Source: Bog-756 sp963704585
GTDB taxonomy: Bacteria; Actinomycetota; Acidimicrobiia; Acidimicrobiales; RAAP-2
DNA length: 64,000 nt
NCBI GenBank assembly: GCA_963704585.1
Contig: OY969919.1
Span: 1,302,001 to 1,366,000, forward strand
Direction: 5' to 3'
The translations under genes were made by a program, and so were the position numbers. Positions 16,241 to 25,924 of the stretch are shown here, piece by piece. Below the pieces are notes generated by a model that was not told the DNA's origin, ran no database searches, and was given only the letters and a program-made list of their open reading frames with translations. Position 1 is the first letter of the stretch. Every line of letters begins with the position of its first letter.

Positions 16241-19200
16241 ATGAGCGCCTCATCCGCCACTCCGAGCTACCTGCGGGCCGCGTCCGAGCGCGTGGTCGTC
16301 TTCGACGGCGCAATGGGAACCAACCTGCAGCTGGCCGGCCTGGTCGCCGACGACTTCGGCGGCGTCGACCTCGAGGGCTGCAACGAGCTCCTGGTCGTGA
16401 CCCGCCCCGACGTCGTCGACCGGGTCCATCGCTCCTTCCTCGAGGTCGGCTGCGACGTGGTCGAGACCGACACCTTCGGCGCCTCGGCACCGGTGCTCGC
16501 CGAGTACGGGCAGGCCCACCGGGTGCGCGAGCTCAACCTCGCGGCCGCGGCCCTCGCCCGGGCGGCCGCCGACGACCACTCCACGACCGACCGCCCGCGG
16601 TGGGTGGCCGGCAGCATCGGTCCCGGGACCAAGTTCCCCACGCTGGGCCAGATCCGGTACGCGGCGCTGCGCGACGCATACGAGGAGCAGGCCGCGGCGC
16701 TGATCGAGGGCGGCGTCGACCTGCTGCTCGTCGAGACGGTCTTCGACCTCCTGCAGGCCAAGGCTGCCGTCAACGGCGCCAGGCGGGCGATGCGCTCCGC
16801 CGGTCGGCGACTGCCGCTACAGGCGCAGGTCACCATCGAGCTCACCGGGACGATGCTGCCCGGCACCGAGATCGGTGCGGCCCTCTGCGCCCTCCAGGCG
16901 ATGGACGTCGACGCGATCGGGCTCAACTGCGCGACGGGCCCCGCCGAGATGTTCGAACCACTCCGGCATCTCGCCGCGCACGCCGCCATGCCCGTGTCGT
17001 GCATCCCGAACGCCGGGCTGCCGTCCGTCGTCGACGGGAAGATGCACTACGACCTCACCCCCGAGCAGCTCGCGGAGTTCCACCGCCAGTTCGTCGAGGA
17101 GCTCGGGATCGCAGTCGTCGGCGGCTGCTGCGGGACGACGCCGGACCACCTCGCGGCGGTCGTGAACGCGTGCCGCGATCTCGTCCCGGCCGCGCGTCAG
17201 GTCGAGGTCGAGCAGGGCGCGGCGTCCATCTACACCCAGGTCCCCTTCACGCAGGACACCTCGTTCCTGGTGATCGGTGAGCGGACCAACGCGAACGGAT
17301 CGAAGAAGTTCCGCGAGGCGATGCTGGCCTCGGACTGGGACACCTGTGTCGCCATGGCACGCGAGCAGGTCGCCGAGGGCTCACACCTCATCGACGTCTG
17401 CGTCGACTACACGGGTGCCGACGGCGTCGCCGACATGGAGGCGGTCGCCTCGCGGTTCGCGACCCAGTCCACGGTCCCTCTCGTCGTCGACTCCACCGAG
17501 GCACCGGTCGTCGAGGCCGCGCTCTCCTACATCGGTGGGCGGGCGGTCATCAACTCGGTGAACCTCGAGGAGGGCGACGCACCAGGGACGCGGCTCGACT
17601 CCTTCCTGACGCTGGCCAAGGAGTTCGGCGCCGCCGTCGTGTGCACGTGCATCGACACCGAGGGCCAGGCCCGCACCGCCGACTGGAAGGTCAGGGCGGC
17701 CCGCGCGATCCACGACGTGGCGACCGAGCGGTACGGCCTGCGCCCCGAGGACCTCCTCTTCGATCCGCTCGCGCTCCCGCTCTCGACCGGGCTCGAGGAG
17801 AGCCGCAAGGACGGCATCGAGACGATCGAGGGGATCCGCAGGATCAAGTCCGAGCTTCCCGGCGTCTACACGGTGCTCGGGCTCTCGAACGTCTCATTCG
17901 GACTGAATCCGGCCGCACGCCAGGTCCTCAACTCGGTCTTCCTGCACGAATGCGTGGAGGCCGGCCTCGACGCGGCCATCGTGCACGCGTCGAAGATCCT
18001 CCCCCTCTCCAAGGTCGACGAGCGCGCACGAGAGGTCTGCCTCGATCTCGTCTACGACCGCCGGACCGACTCGTACGATCCGCTGACCGAGCTGCTCGGC
18101 CTGTTCGAAGGCGTGACGGCCACGACCTCGTCGGCGAGGGAGGACCGGTCGGGTTGGAGCGTCGAGCGCCGCCTCGAGCAGCGCATCGTCGACGGCGATC
18201 GCACGGGGATCGAGGACGACCTCGACGTGGCCATGGGAGGCGGGATGGCCCCGCTCGAGATCATCAACGCCGTGCTGCTCTCGGGAATGAAGACCGTGGG
18301 CGAGCTCTTCGCGTCCGGCGAGATGCAGCTTCCCTTCGTGCTCGGCTCCGCCGAGACGATGAAGACCGCGGTCGCGCACCTCGAACCACACATGGAGAAG
18401 TCCGACCAGGGCGGCAAGGGGGTGATGGTGCTCGCGACGGTGAAAGGCGACGTCCACGACATCGGCAAGAACCTCGTCGACATCATCCTCACCAACAACG
18501 GCTACACGGTGAAGAACCTCGGCATCAAGGTCGGCATCAACGAGATGGTCGCCGCCCTCGAGGACTCGCGCGCGGACGCGATCGGGATGAGCGGCCTGCT
18601 CGTGAAGTCGACGCTCATCATGCGGGACAATCTCGAGGAGCTCAATCGCCGCGGCCTTTCGCACATCCCGGTCATCCTCGGCGGCGCCGCCCTGACCCGC
18701 ACCTACGTCGAGCGGGATCTCCGCCAGATCTACGAGGGTCGGCTGTTCTACGGGAAGGACGCCTTCGAGGGGCTCCGGACGATGGACCGGCTCGTCGAGC
18801 TCACGCGCTCCGGCGAACAGGACCCGGAGTTCGGCACCGCCATCGGAGGGCGCGACCTCGGTCCGCGCAAGAGCGAATTGCGCGCACAGGCCGCCGCCGA
18901 CGCGCGTGCGCGGGGAGAGGGGCCTCCGTCGCGCTCGCCAGAGGTCGCTGCCGACAACGCACTCTTCTCTCCTCCATTCGTCGGGAGCCGGGTCGCGCGC
19001 GGGATCCCGATCGACGACATCGCCGAGTACCTCAACGAGACGGCCCTCTACCGCAACCAATGGGGTTACCGACCGGAGGAGAGCGAGGACGACGCGACGT
19101 TCAAGGCACGGGTGCGCCACCTGCTGCGCGAGCAGCTCGCAGGTGTGAAGGCCGAGCAGCTGCTGTTGCCTCAGGTCGTCTGGGGGCACTTCGCGGCCAA

Positions 19201-19747
19201 TGCCGATGGAGACGACCTCGTGATCTACAAGGACGAGAGCCGCTCGTCGGAGTGGATGCGCTTCGCCTTCCCGCGCCAGGCCACCGAACCGTGGCTCTGC
19301 ATCAGCGACTTCTTCCGCCCGGTCGAGTCGGGCGATCCCGACTTCGCCAGCTTGCAGGTCGTGACGATGGGTTCGAGGGTCTCGGAGGAGACGGCGCGGC
19401 TCTTCCGTGACAACGAGTACCAGCGCTACCTCTACCTTCACGGCCTCGGGGTCGAGATGGCCGAGGCACTCGCCGAGTACTGGCATCGGCGCATCCGCGA
19501 AGAGCTCGGCTTCGCGGGCGAGGACGGTCCCACGCTGACCGGCCTGTTCCGACAGAAGTACCGCGGCGGACGGTACTCGTGGGGCTATCCGGCCTGCCCG
19601 GACCTCGAGGACAACGCCAAGGTCGTCGAGCTGCTCGGCGCGGACCGCATCGGAGTCGAGGTGAGCGAGGGCTTCCAGCTCCACCCCGAGCAGTCGACGA
19701 CGGCGATCGTCTGCCACCATCCCCAGGCCAAGTACTTCGTCGCCTGA
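16241..19747 (+). CDS. metH: Cobalamin-dependent methionine synthase
   Basis: 1168 aa with all four MetH modules in order. The homocysteine-binding barrel (about 1-325) has zinc Cys in LNCATGP and GGCCGTTPDH. The methyltetrahydrofolate (pterin) domain (about 345-620) starts at FLVIGERTNANGSKKF. The B12 cap and binding region (about 650-890) has the cobalt-ligand motif DVHDIGKNL (His about 739). The reactivation domain (about 920-1168) includes WGYPACPDLED. It methylates homocysteine to methionine and regenerates tetrahydrofolate. The preceding adenosyltransferase gene is divergent; both enzymes draw on cobalamin. Confidence 0.97.
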   Translation: MSASSATPSYLRAASERVVVFDGAMGTNLQLAGLVADDFGGVDLEGCNELLVVTRPDVVDRVHRSFLEVGCDVVETDTFGASAPVLAEYGQAHRVRELNLAAAALARAAADDHSTTDRPRWVAGSIGPGTKFPTLGQIRYAALRDAYEEQAAALIEGGVDLLLVETVFDLLQAKAAVNGARRAMRSAGRRLPLQAQVTIELTGTMLPGTEIGAALCALQAMDVDAIGLNCATGPAEMFEPLRHLAAHAAMPVSCIPNAGLPSVVDGKMHYDLTPEQLAEFHRQFVEELGIAVVGGCCGTTPDHLAAVVNACRDLVPAARQVEVEQGAASIYTQVPFTQDTSFLVIGERTNANGSKKFREAMLASDWDTCVAMAREQVAEGSHLIDVCVDYTGADGVADMEAVASRFATQSTVPLVVDSTEAPVVEAALSYIGGRAVINSVNLEEGDAPGTRLDSFLTLAKEFGAAVVCTCIDTEGQARTADWKVRAARAIHDVATERYGLRPEDLLFDPLALPLSTGLEESRKDGIETIEGIRRIKSELPGVYTVLGLSNVSFGLNPAARQVLNSVFLHECVEAGLDAAIVHASKILPLSKVDERAREVCLDLVYDRRTDSYDPLTELLGLFEGVTATTSSAREDRSGWSVERRLEQRIVDGDRTGIEDDLDVAMGGGMAPLEIINAVLLSGMKTVGELFASGEMQLPFVLGSAETMKTAVAHLEPHMEKSDQGGKGVMVLATVKGDVHDIGKNLVDIILTNNGYTVKNLGIKVGINEMVAALEDSRADAIGMSGLLVKSTLIMRDNLEELNRRGLSHIPVILGGAALTRTYVERDLRQIYEGRLFYGKDAFEGLRTMDRLVELTRSGEQDPEFGTAIGGRDLGPRKSELRAQAAADARARGEGPPSRSPEVAADNALFSPPFVGSRVARGIPIDDIAEYLNETALYRNQWGYRPEESEDDATFKARVRHLLREQLAGVKAEQLLLPQVVWGHFAANADGDDLVIYKDESRSSEWMRFAFPRQATEPWLCISDFFRPVESGDPDFASLQVVTMGSRVSEETARLFRDNEYQRYLYLHGLGVEMAEALAEYWHRRIREELGFAGEDGPTLTGLFRQKYRGGRYSWGYPACPDLEDNAKVVELLGADRIGVEVSEGFQLHPEQSTTAIVCHHPQAKYFVA

Positions 19748-19824
19748 CCGGCGGGAGCACGGGCGGGGACCTCAAGTCGGGCGGGAACCTCAAGTCCTGC
19801 TCCGAACTGGTCGAATTCCTCCGT

Positions 19825-20859
19825 ATGCCCGAAATTGGCGCAAAGCGTGACACGTCGTCGGGTCAGCTGGTCGAGGAACGGCCGGTCGACACGTCCGCTT
19901 CCGCGCCCGAGCCCGGGACCGCGGATCGGCCGGTCGCTGCAGCTGCGACTGCGGCTGCGGCTGCGGCTGCGGCTGCGGCTGCGGCCGGAACGATCCTTCG
20001 CCCGGTGCCGCCACGTCCGCACCTCATCGGCGGAGGCCGGGTCGAGCCGGGAGGAACGAAACGCGAGGTCGGGCCTCCGGAGTCGGCCGCCCATGTCGAG
20101 GACGGCGTGGACGCCGGAGCTGCGGCGCCCGACGAGGCTGCGGAGCTCGCACGCACACTGCTCGAGCTCGAGGACGGCGAGACCACGCTCTTCGAGGCGG
20201 CGATCGGCGCGTTCCATGCCGGCGAGTACCAGCGAGCGGAATCGCTCTTCTTGGAGGAGGCGGAGCGCACGATCGACGACGCGCCACAGCGCGCAGCCAT
20301 CGCGTTCCGTCAGGCCGCGCTCGCGGCGCGCCAGGGCGGGAACGTCGACGGCTCCGACCACTGGATGCGGCTGGCCGGTCGCGAGTACCTGCGCGTCAGC
20401 GAGGACGACCGAACGCCCCTCCCCTTCATCCGCGAAGCGGCCGTCATGGCGGCGAAGTGCTTCCTCTCCGTCGAGAACCTGCACGTCGCAACCAAGGGGT
20501 TGCGCCGCGCGCAGGCGATCGAGACGGCGCTCAGCGCCGACGCGGACCTCATGGCGGACGTCCCGGGCATCCCGTTCCGTCACGGTCATGCTCCCGCCGC
20601 AGGCGCCGCCCCGGGCCGCACCGTGGGCACCGCAACCCCGCCCGCCGAGGCCCCGAGCGACGCCGGGCCACCGTCTCGCACAGACGGAACGCCCCGGGTG
20701 ACCGGCGCCGCGTCGCAGTCCGGTACGACGACAGCCGGCGACCGTCCCGGCGACGGCCAGGCCGGGCATGCCGACGGACGCGCCGGTACCGTCGGCGCGC
20801 GCTCGGGCGCCCGACTCCGCAGGCGCCGGCACCTCCTGTCCGACCAGAGCATTCCCTGA
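19825..20859 (+). CDS. Helical-repeat (TPR-like) protein upstream of pelF
   Basis: 344 aa from the ATG at 19825; the start is uncertain because no clear Shine-Dalgarno is visible. The N-terminus has an Ala-rich tract made by GCGGCT hexamer repeats. The folded core (about 115-255) is alpha-helical with TPR-like text: FEAAIGAFHAGEYQRAESLF, RAAIAFRQAALAARQG, then EAAVMAAKCFLSVENLHVAT. The C-terminal 90 residues are Pro/Gly/Thr-rich and end in an Arg cluster. No transmembrane helix is evident. It sits 8 nt before the PelF-like gene, where other Pel loci carry TPR proteins such as PelE, so an assembly role is a reasonable guess. Confidence 0.6.
   Translation: MPEIGAKRDTSSGQLVEERPVDTSASAPEPGTADRPVAAAATAAAAAAAAAAAAGTILRPVPPRPHLIGGGRVEPGGTKREVGPPESAAHVEDGVDAGAAAPDEAAELARTLLELEDGETTLFEAAIGAFHAGEYQRAESLFLEEAERTIDDAPQRAAIAFRQAALAARQGGNVDGSDHWMRLAGREYLRVSEDDRTPLPFIREAAVMAAKCFLSVENLHVATKGLRRAQAIETALSADADLMADVPGIPFRHGHAPAAGAAPGRTVGTATPPAEAPSDAGPPSRTDGTPRVTGAASQSGTTTAGDRPGDGQAGHADGRAGTVGARSGARLRRRRHLLSDQSIP
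19936..19985 (+). repeat. Hexanucleotide (GCGGCT)n microsatellite encoding poly-alanine
   Basis: About eight near-perfect hexamers, in frame, in the N-terminal part of the TPR-like gene. Copy-number change would alter only alanine tract length. Confidence 0.85.
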
Positions 20860-20866
20860 CCGCGCC

Positions 20867-22417
20867 GTGGACACGTCGCTCGTCCTGCCGCCCACCGAGC
20901 GTGTGCACCACGCCGAACCGGCGCGCCCGAACACGAGCATCACGTCGGACTCCCGGGCGGTCGACGTCCTCCTGACCACGGAGGGGACCTACCCGTTCGT
21001 GACCGGCGGGGTCAGCACCTGGGCCCATCAGCTGATCTCCGGATTGTCCGAGCGCCGGTTCGTCGTCTACTCGGTCGTCGCCAACACGTCGATGGCGGTC
21101 CGCTACGAGCCGCCACCCAACCTCGCCGAGGTCGTGCACGTCCCGCTCTGGGGCACGGAGGACAACGCCGAGTTCAACCCGCGACCGGGGTGGATCTCAC
21201 GCCGACTCCGCAGGCCGGGCCGGCGGTTCGAGCGCGACTTCCTGCCGGCCTACGTCCAGCTGGTGGTGTCGGTCGCGCTGGGTGAAGGCGGACCTGACGA
21301 TCTCGTCGAGGCCCTCTGCACCCTCGCCGAGTATGCCGAGCACTACAGCCTCAAGCTCGCGATGCGCGACGGCCGCACCTGGCGGGTCTTCCGGGACACG
21401 CTCGCCGCACACCCGCTCTTCCGGCGCCTCACCACCTTCGAGGCCATCGACCTCGCCCGCTCGGTCTACCGCTACCTCGCACCGCTCGACTACCCACCGG
21501 AGCTGCCCGGAGTGGTGCATGCGTCGGCCGCAGCGTTCTGCGCGATCCCCGCCGTGGTCCTCCGCGAACGGTGGGGCGTGCCGTTCCTGCTGACCGAGCA
21601 CGGCGTCTACTACCGTGAACGGCTCCTCGCCCTGGGTCGCAACGACACGAGCAGCCCCTACCGGGCCTTCCTCTCCAACTTCTACGCGGCGGTCGTCGCG
21701 ATGGCGTACTCGAGGGCCGACCTGGTCGCCCCGGTGGCCCGTTTCAACGCCTCCTGGGAGATGCGTCTCGGTGTCGAGGAGGAGAAGATCCGGCCCCTAC
21801 CCAACGGCGTGGACCCGGACCGATTCCCGCTGGACCGGCCGGCCGGCAGCGGGACCGGTCCCCTCACCCTCGTGGCGATGGCCCGCCTCGAACGGCTCAA
21901 GGACATCCACACGATGCTCCGCGCGTTCTCGCTGGTCCGTGACCGCATCCCCGGCGTCCGGCTCCTCATCTACGGCCCGGAGAGTGACGCCGGATATGCG
22001 CGCTCGTGCTACGCCCTCGCCGAGCAGCTCGAGCTGGGCGCGTCGTGTGTCTTCAAGGGGCCGACCTCGGACGTGGGCACCGCGCTCAACGGCGGGGACA
22101 TCGCCGTCCTCTCCAGCATCTCGGAGGGGTTCCCCTTCGCAGCGATCGAGGCGATGATGGCCGGCCGTCCGATGGTCGCGACGGACGTCGGCGGCGTCCC
22201 CGAAGTGGTGCGACCCCCGTACGGCCGCCTGGTCGGGCCCGGCAAGCCGGCCGACCTGGCCGACGCCATCTGTGGGATGGCCGCCCGTCGAGGCGACCTC
22301 GCCCGTCTCGGTGTGCTGGCGCGTCAGGCAATGATCGAGTCCTACACCCTCGAGGTCTTCCTCGAGGGTCACCGGGTGCTCTACGACGAGGTGCGTGCAC
22401 GTGTTCACGGACACTGA
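20867..22417 (+). CDS. pelF: PelF-like GT4 glycosyltransferase
   Basis: 516 aa from the GTG at 20867, 8 nt after the previous stop; an ATG at 20768 inside the upstream gene is the alternative. The N-terminal DVLLTTEGTYPFVTGGVSTW is the hallmark PelF opening, followed by LTEHGVYYRER and the GT-B C-terminal domain with PNGVDPDRFP, LVAMARLERLKDI, the E-x7-E segment SEGFPFAAIEAMMAGRP and VATDVGGVPEVV. PelF uses UDP-sugars to polymerise the cationic Pel polysaccharide at the cytoplasmic face. The PelG-like gene overlaps its end, as in known pel operons. No pelA, pelB or pelD is seen. Confidence 0.85.
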   Translation: MDTSLVLPPTERVHHAEPARPNTSITSDSRAVDVLLTTEGTYPFVTGGVSTWAHQLISGLSERRFVVYSVVANTSMAVRYEPPPNLAEVVHVPLWGTEDNAEFNPRPGWISRRLRRPGRRFERDFLPAYVQLVVSVALGEGGPDDLVEALCTLAEYAEHYSLKLAMRDGRTWRVFRDTLAAHPLFRRLTTFEAIDLARSVYRYLAPLDYPPELPGVVHASAAAFCAIPAVVLRERWGVPFLLTEHGVYYRERLLALGRNDTSSPYRAFLSNFYAAVVAMAYSRADLVAPVARFNASWEMRLGVEEEKIRPLPNGVDPDRFPLDRPAGSGTGPLTLVAMARLERLKDIHTMLRAFSLVRDRIPGVRLLIYGPESDAGYARSCYALAEQLELGASCVFKGPTSDVGTALNGGDIAVLSSISEGFPFAAIEAMMAGRPMVATDVGGVPEVVRPPYGRLVGPGKPADLADAICGMAARRGDLARLGVLARQAMIESYTLEVFLEGHRVLYDEVRARVHGH

Positions 22418-24053
22418 CACCTCCGCGACCAGTCACGTCGGCCAGGTGCCGCGCACGCTCGCCGACCTCCGCGACGAGCCCGCCGTCTATGACGACCTCC
22501 ATGTCGAAGCGCGTCGGGTGCTCGACCGGAATCCGGAACCGCGCAACCTGCGCGACGTGACCGTCGCGCTCGAGTCCATGGGGTACACGACCTCGGGTGC
22601 GGAGGAGCTCGGGTTCGAAACCGTCTTCGACCTCGCCGTCGCCGTCTTCGACCTCACCTACCTGTACTACGTCCCCCGATCGCATACGCCGCCCGAGCGC
22701 CAGCGATCGTGGCGGCGATTCGTGGACGACTATCTCTCGGGCTCGTGGTACGGGGTCCCTTGGATCATGTCGATCGTGGTGCTCTTCGTCGGCCGGGTCG
22801 CACTCTGGTCCTCGCTCGACGCCACGCCTCAGGTCGCGGCCATGGTGTCGCTGGCGTTCTTCGTCGCCGCAGTGCTCTCGGGCGCTGCGTCGCAGATGCT
22901 CGCGCGAAAGGGAACCTTCTACTTCCTGCAGCGCAACTACGCGTTGGTCCGGTGGACCGTCGTGCGGTTCCTCGTCTACAGCATGGCCACCGCCGTGCTG
23001 GTGATCGCTGCGCTCTACGCCGGCTACGTGGTCCCGACGTACGGTCTCCACCTGGGCGAGGTCTTCGCCGAGTTCGCCGCGGCGATCTTCATCTTTCTGG
23101 TCAGCGCCGCACCCCTCTACATGCTGCGCCGCTTCTACACCCTCGCGCTTGCGACGGGCCTGGCTCTCGTCGTCACGCTCGCTTCCGCCCGGATCTTCAG
23201 CGGCGCATCGAGTGGGGTCCGCCACGCGCAGCTCCTCGGACTGGCGGTCGGCTCGGGTGCCATGGTGGTCATCGCGGCGAGCTACCTGGCCATGCGGTCG
23301 GACACGGGCTCCACGAGCTCCGATTCGCTCACAGTGGTCAAGCCCCCGGAGCTCCGCGTCGTGCTCTGGCACTCGGCACCGTACGCCGTGTACGGGTGCG
23401 CCTACTTCGTCATGATCCTGGTCAGCTCGGTGGTGGTCGGCTTCGCCTACGGGCGAGGCCTCGGCGTCTCGCAGTACGTCTACCCGTCGACGTTCGAGGG
23501 CTCCTTCGACCTCGCGCTCCTCGACCTGGTCATCCTGCTCGGGCTGGTGCACGCGTCGATCGAACGCTTCGGCCGGCGCCTCATCCCGCTGCTCGAGCAC
23601 CACACCCTCGACCGGTGGGACCAGGCGAGGGTGGCCCTCCGGCGCGAGTGGAGCGCGAGCGTGACGGTGCTCCTCCTGGTCTCGGCGACCGTGGCGCTCG
23701 CGCTCCCCGGTCTGCTCCTGGTGCTGCTCCCGGCGTCGTTGACGGCCCCTGTTCGAGCGCCCGGAGGCTACGGCGCGCTGCTCGTGACCTCCCTCGGGTT
23801 CGCGATGGTGCCGATCGGCATGCTCTGCAGCCAGTACCTCTTCTTCCTCGGGCGTCCGCGCGCACCGGTCACCGCCGCAGTGGCCGGAGCAATCGTCAGT
23901 GCGATCGCCACCGCGGTGCTCGTGGCCGACGGTGACCTCAATCGCGGATCGTGGGGTCTTCTCGCAGGCACCGCCGTCTACGCCCTGGTGACCGGTGTCT
24001 CCTCCTACCGCGTGCTCTCGGCCGGAGAGGAGTCGTTCTATGCCTCCTTCTGA
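22395..24053 (+). CDS. pelG: PelG-like polytopic polysaccharide transporter
   Basis: 552 aa, about 12 hydrophobic segments, starting at a GTG inside the end of pelF (23-bp overlap). The first 70 residues are soluble; then come FDLTYLYYVPRSHTPPERQR and helices such as VPWIMSIVVLFVGRVALW, AAMVSLAFFVAAVLSGAASQ and FAAAIFIFLVSAAPLYMLRR, alternating with short charged loops, as in MOP/Wzx-type flippases. The assignment rests mainly on topology and on pairing with PelF rather than on a strong signature. It would form the inner-membrane partner that moves the nascent glycan out of the cell. Confidence 0.65.
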   Translation: MHVFTDTDTSATSHVGQVPRTLADLRDEPAVYDDLHVEARRVLDRNPEPRNLRDVTVALESMGYTTSGAEELGFETVFDLAVAVFDLTYLYYVPRSHTPPERQRSWRRFVDDYLSGSWYGVPWIMSIVVLFVGRVALWSSLDATPQVAAMVSLAFFVAAVLSGAASQMLARKGTFYFLQRNYALVRWTVVRFLVYSMATAVLVIAALYAGYVVPTYGLHLGEVFAEFAAAIFIFLVSAAPLYMLRRFYTLALATGLALVVTLASARIFSGASSGVRHAQLLGLAVGSGAMVVIAASYLAMRSDTGSTSSDSLTVVKPPELRVVLWHSAPYAVYGCAYFVMILVSSVVVGFAYGRGLGVSQYVYPSTFEGSFDLALLDLVILLGLVHASIERFGRRLIPLLEHHTLDRWDQARVALRREWSASVTVLLLVSATVALALPGLLLVLLPASLTAPVRAPGGYGALLVTSLGFAMVPIGMLCSQYLFFLGRPRAPVTAAVAGAIVSAIATAVLVADGDLNRGSWGLLAGTAVYALVTGVSSYRVLSAGEESFYASF

Positions 24054-25326
24054 GCCTCCGATCGACGAACCCCGTCGCGGCCACGGGATGCTCGGGCCGA
24101 CCAGAACGACCCCGACCGAAGCGGGGTCCGCCGGCGCGAGCCTCGGTGCCGCGGCGTCGCCTCCCGGCGCCTCGTGGGACCCCCTCGATGACGAGACGGC
24201 GGCCAGGCGCCCGAGGCCCACCCATTGGACGTGGCACAGCCGTCCGTCTTGGGGCCGCCGCGCCGTCACGGCGTTCCCCGTCGCGGCCGTCGTGGCGGCC
24301 GTCCTGCTGGTCGCGCAGTCGACCGCGGCGAGCCAACGCGTGATCGACCAGGTCCAGTCGGTCCCGGGCTCGGGTGGCGCGACGCTGCTGGTGAGCGGCG
24401 CGCCGCAATCGGGCAGCGCATCGGCCGGGAGCACGGGTCAGCCGTCGGACTACCACGGCGTGACGTTCACGACGCCGAGCTCGGCCGCGAGACCCATCCC
24501 CTACAGCACCTCGCTCTCGCTGCCGCCCTACGCCGGGTGGGAGGCGAACGGGAGCGCCGGCCCGAGCCTCGGCGAGGCGGTCGCTGCCGGCGGTCTGCTC
24601 CAGGTCGGCGTGTCGCGACCGACCACCGACTTCCGCGGCTGGTTCCTGACCGCGACCGCGCCGACACCGGCGAGCTGCACGTTCCAGTTCGTCGCGGAAT
24701 CGCCACCAACCCTGTCCGCTACGCCCGAAGGCGCGACCGGCGAGCTCGTCATGGCGGTGCAGACGGCCGACACCGTCGCGACGGGTGACATCGATTACGT
24801 GGTCGTCGCCGAGATGGTCCACTCCGACGGTAGTCGGACGCTCACCGTCGGCTACTCGGTCGGGCACCTGCAGGACGCGACGGAGCACGTCCTGAAGGAG
24901 GCGCCCTGGTCGCCGGGTCCCCTCACGGTCTCGATCGAGACCAACGGCTCGGATCGCCTGGTGGTGTGGGTCGACGGGACACTGTTCTTCCACGCGACCG
25001 ACCTGCGGATGGGCATCGCCCCGCCGTTCGAGCCCTACCTCGAGGTGCAGGCCCGTCAGACCGCGTACCGCGTCGCCTTCCGTGGCTACTCGAGCGCATG
25101 CCAGCCGGACCTGGTCGTCTCGAACGTGACCGACGGGACGCTCGCCACCCTCGGCGGGCAGCGCGTCCTGGCGCACGACGGCGTTGCCGTTTTCCGCTGG
25201 TCGGAGCACGCGGCACCGGTCACCGGAGCGCTCTCGCTCCTGATGCCCGGCGGCAGCCGGCCGACGACATTCTCCCCGCACACCTACTGGCCGGGCGACC
25301 GGCTCTCCTTCGAACCGGGCACCTGA
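24040..25326 (+). CDS. Single-pass membrane protein with secreted lectin-like beta-sandwich region
   Basis: 428 aa from the ATG at 24040, preceded by GGAGAGGAG and overlapping pelG by 14 bp. Residues 1-75 are polar and Pro-rich, one helix (about 78-97, AVTAFPVAAVVAAVLLVAQS) anchors it, and the rest is outside. Residues about 150-355 read as beta-strands: FTTPSSAARPIPYSTSLSLP, DYVVVAEMVHSDGSRTLTVG, LTVSIETNGSDRLVVWVDGT, resembling concanavalin-A/LamG-type folds. No hydrolase acid pair is recognised. As the last gene of the PelF-PelG block it may bind or modify the exported polymer; this is inference. Confidence 0.65.
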   Translation: MPPSEPPIDEPRRGHGMLGPTRTTPTEAGSAGASLGAAASPPGASWDPLDDETAARRPRPTHWTWHSRPSWGRRAVTAFPVAAVVAAVLLVAQSTAASQRVIDQVQSVPGSGGATLLVSGAPQSGSASAGSTGQPSDYHGVTFTTPSSAARPIPYSTSLSLPPYAGWEANGSAGPSLGEAVAAGGLLQVGVSRPTTDFRGWFLTATAPTPASCTFQFVAESPPTLSATPEGATGELVMAVQTADTVATGDIDYVVVAEMVHSDGSRTLTVGYSVGHLQDATEHVLKEAPWSPGPLTVSIETNGSDRLVVWVDGTLFFHATDLRMGIAPPFEPYLEVQARQTAYRVAFRGYSSACQPDLVVSNVTDGTLATLGGQRVLAHDGVAVFRWSEHAAPVTGALSLLMPGGSRPTTFSPHTYWPGDRLSFEPGT

Positions 25327-25475
25327 TCGGATCGGGCGGCGGATCGGCACCGCCGGCCACCCGCGTTCCGCGGCCACCCGTGCGGCGCTACGTTGCTGAT
25401 GAGCACAGGTGCGCGGGCGCGATCGTGAGGATGCGCCACGGGAGCGGGATCGCGCCACCGGAAACGGAGTCGACC

Positions 25476-25718
25476 ATGTGGTCTCGAGCCATCGTCGGGG
25501 CGGTCTGCTGTCTCACCGGAGTCGTCTGGATCCTGCAGGGGACCGACGTGATCAGCTCGTCGAGGGTGATGAGCGGTCACGGGAAGTACACGGCGTTCGG
25601 CATCGTGCTGGTGGTCATCGGGGCGGCGCTGTTCGTCTGGGCGGCGCGGATCCGCCAGGCCCGCGCCCGGGAGGGCGGGGTCGAGGCGGTCCACGTCCGG
25701 GCCAAGTCCGACGGGTAG
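25476..25718 (+). CDS. Small two-helix membrane protein
   Basis: 80 aa, ATG preceded by GGAAACGGAG. Two hydrophobic segments (about 5-22 and 40-60: AFGIVLVVIGAALFVWAARI) separated by a short loop containing QGTDVI, then a basic tail. This arrangement is common in actinobacterial small membrane proteins of unknown function. It has 150 bp of its own upstream sequence and probably its own promoter. Confidence 0.6.
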   Translation: MWSRAIVGAVCCLTGVVWILQGTDVISSSRVMSGHGKYTAFGIVLVVIGAALFVWAARIRQARAREGGVEAVHVRAKSDG

Positions 25719-25924
25719 CGAATCCGACGGTTTGCACGAGGGCCGGCCCTCGACGGGGCGCGGCTGCGTCGACGGCTCGCTGACCGGCGGGCCCGTGCCG
25801 GGGAGAAGTCGGTTCTGACCAGGAGTTCCGCGGGTGCGTCTACCCGAACCGGTCGGTACCATTGATGAGGATGCATCCGGTGACGTTCCACGCGGTCATG
25901 GCCACATCGTCCGGGAGCGGATCG

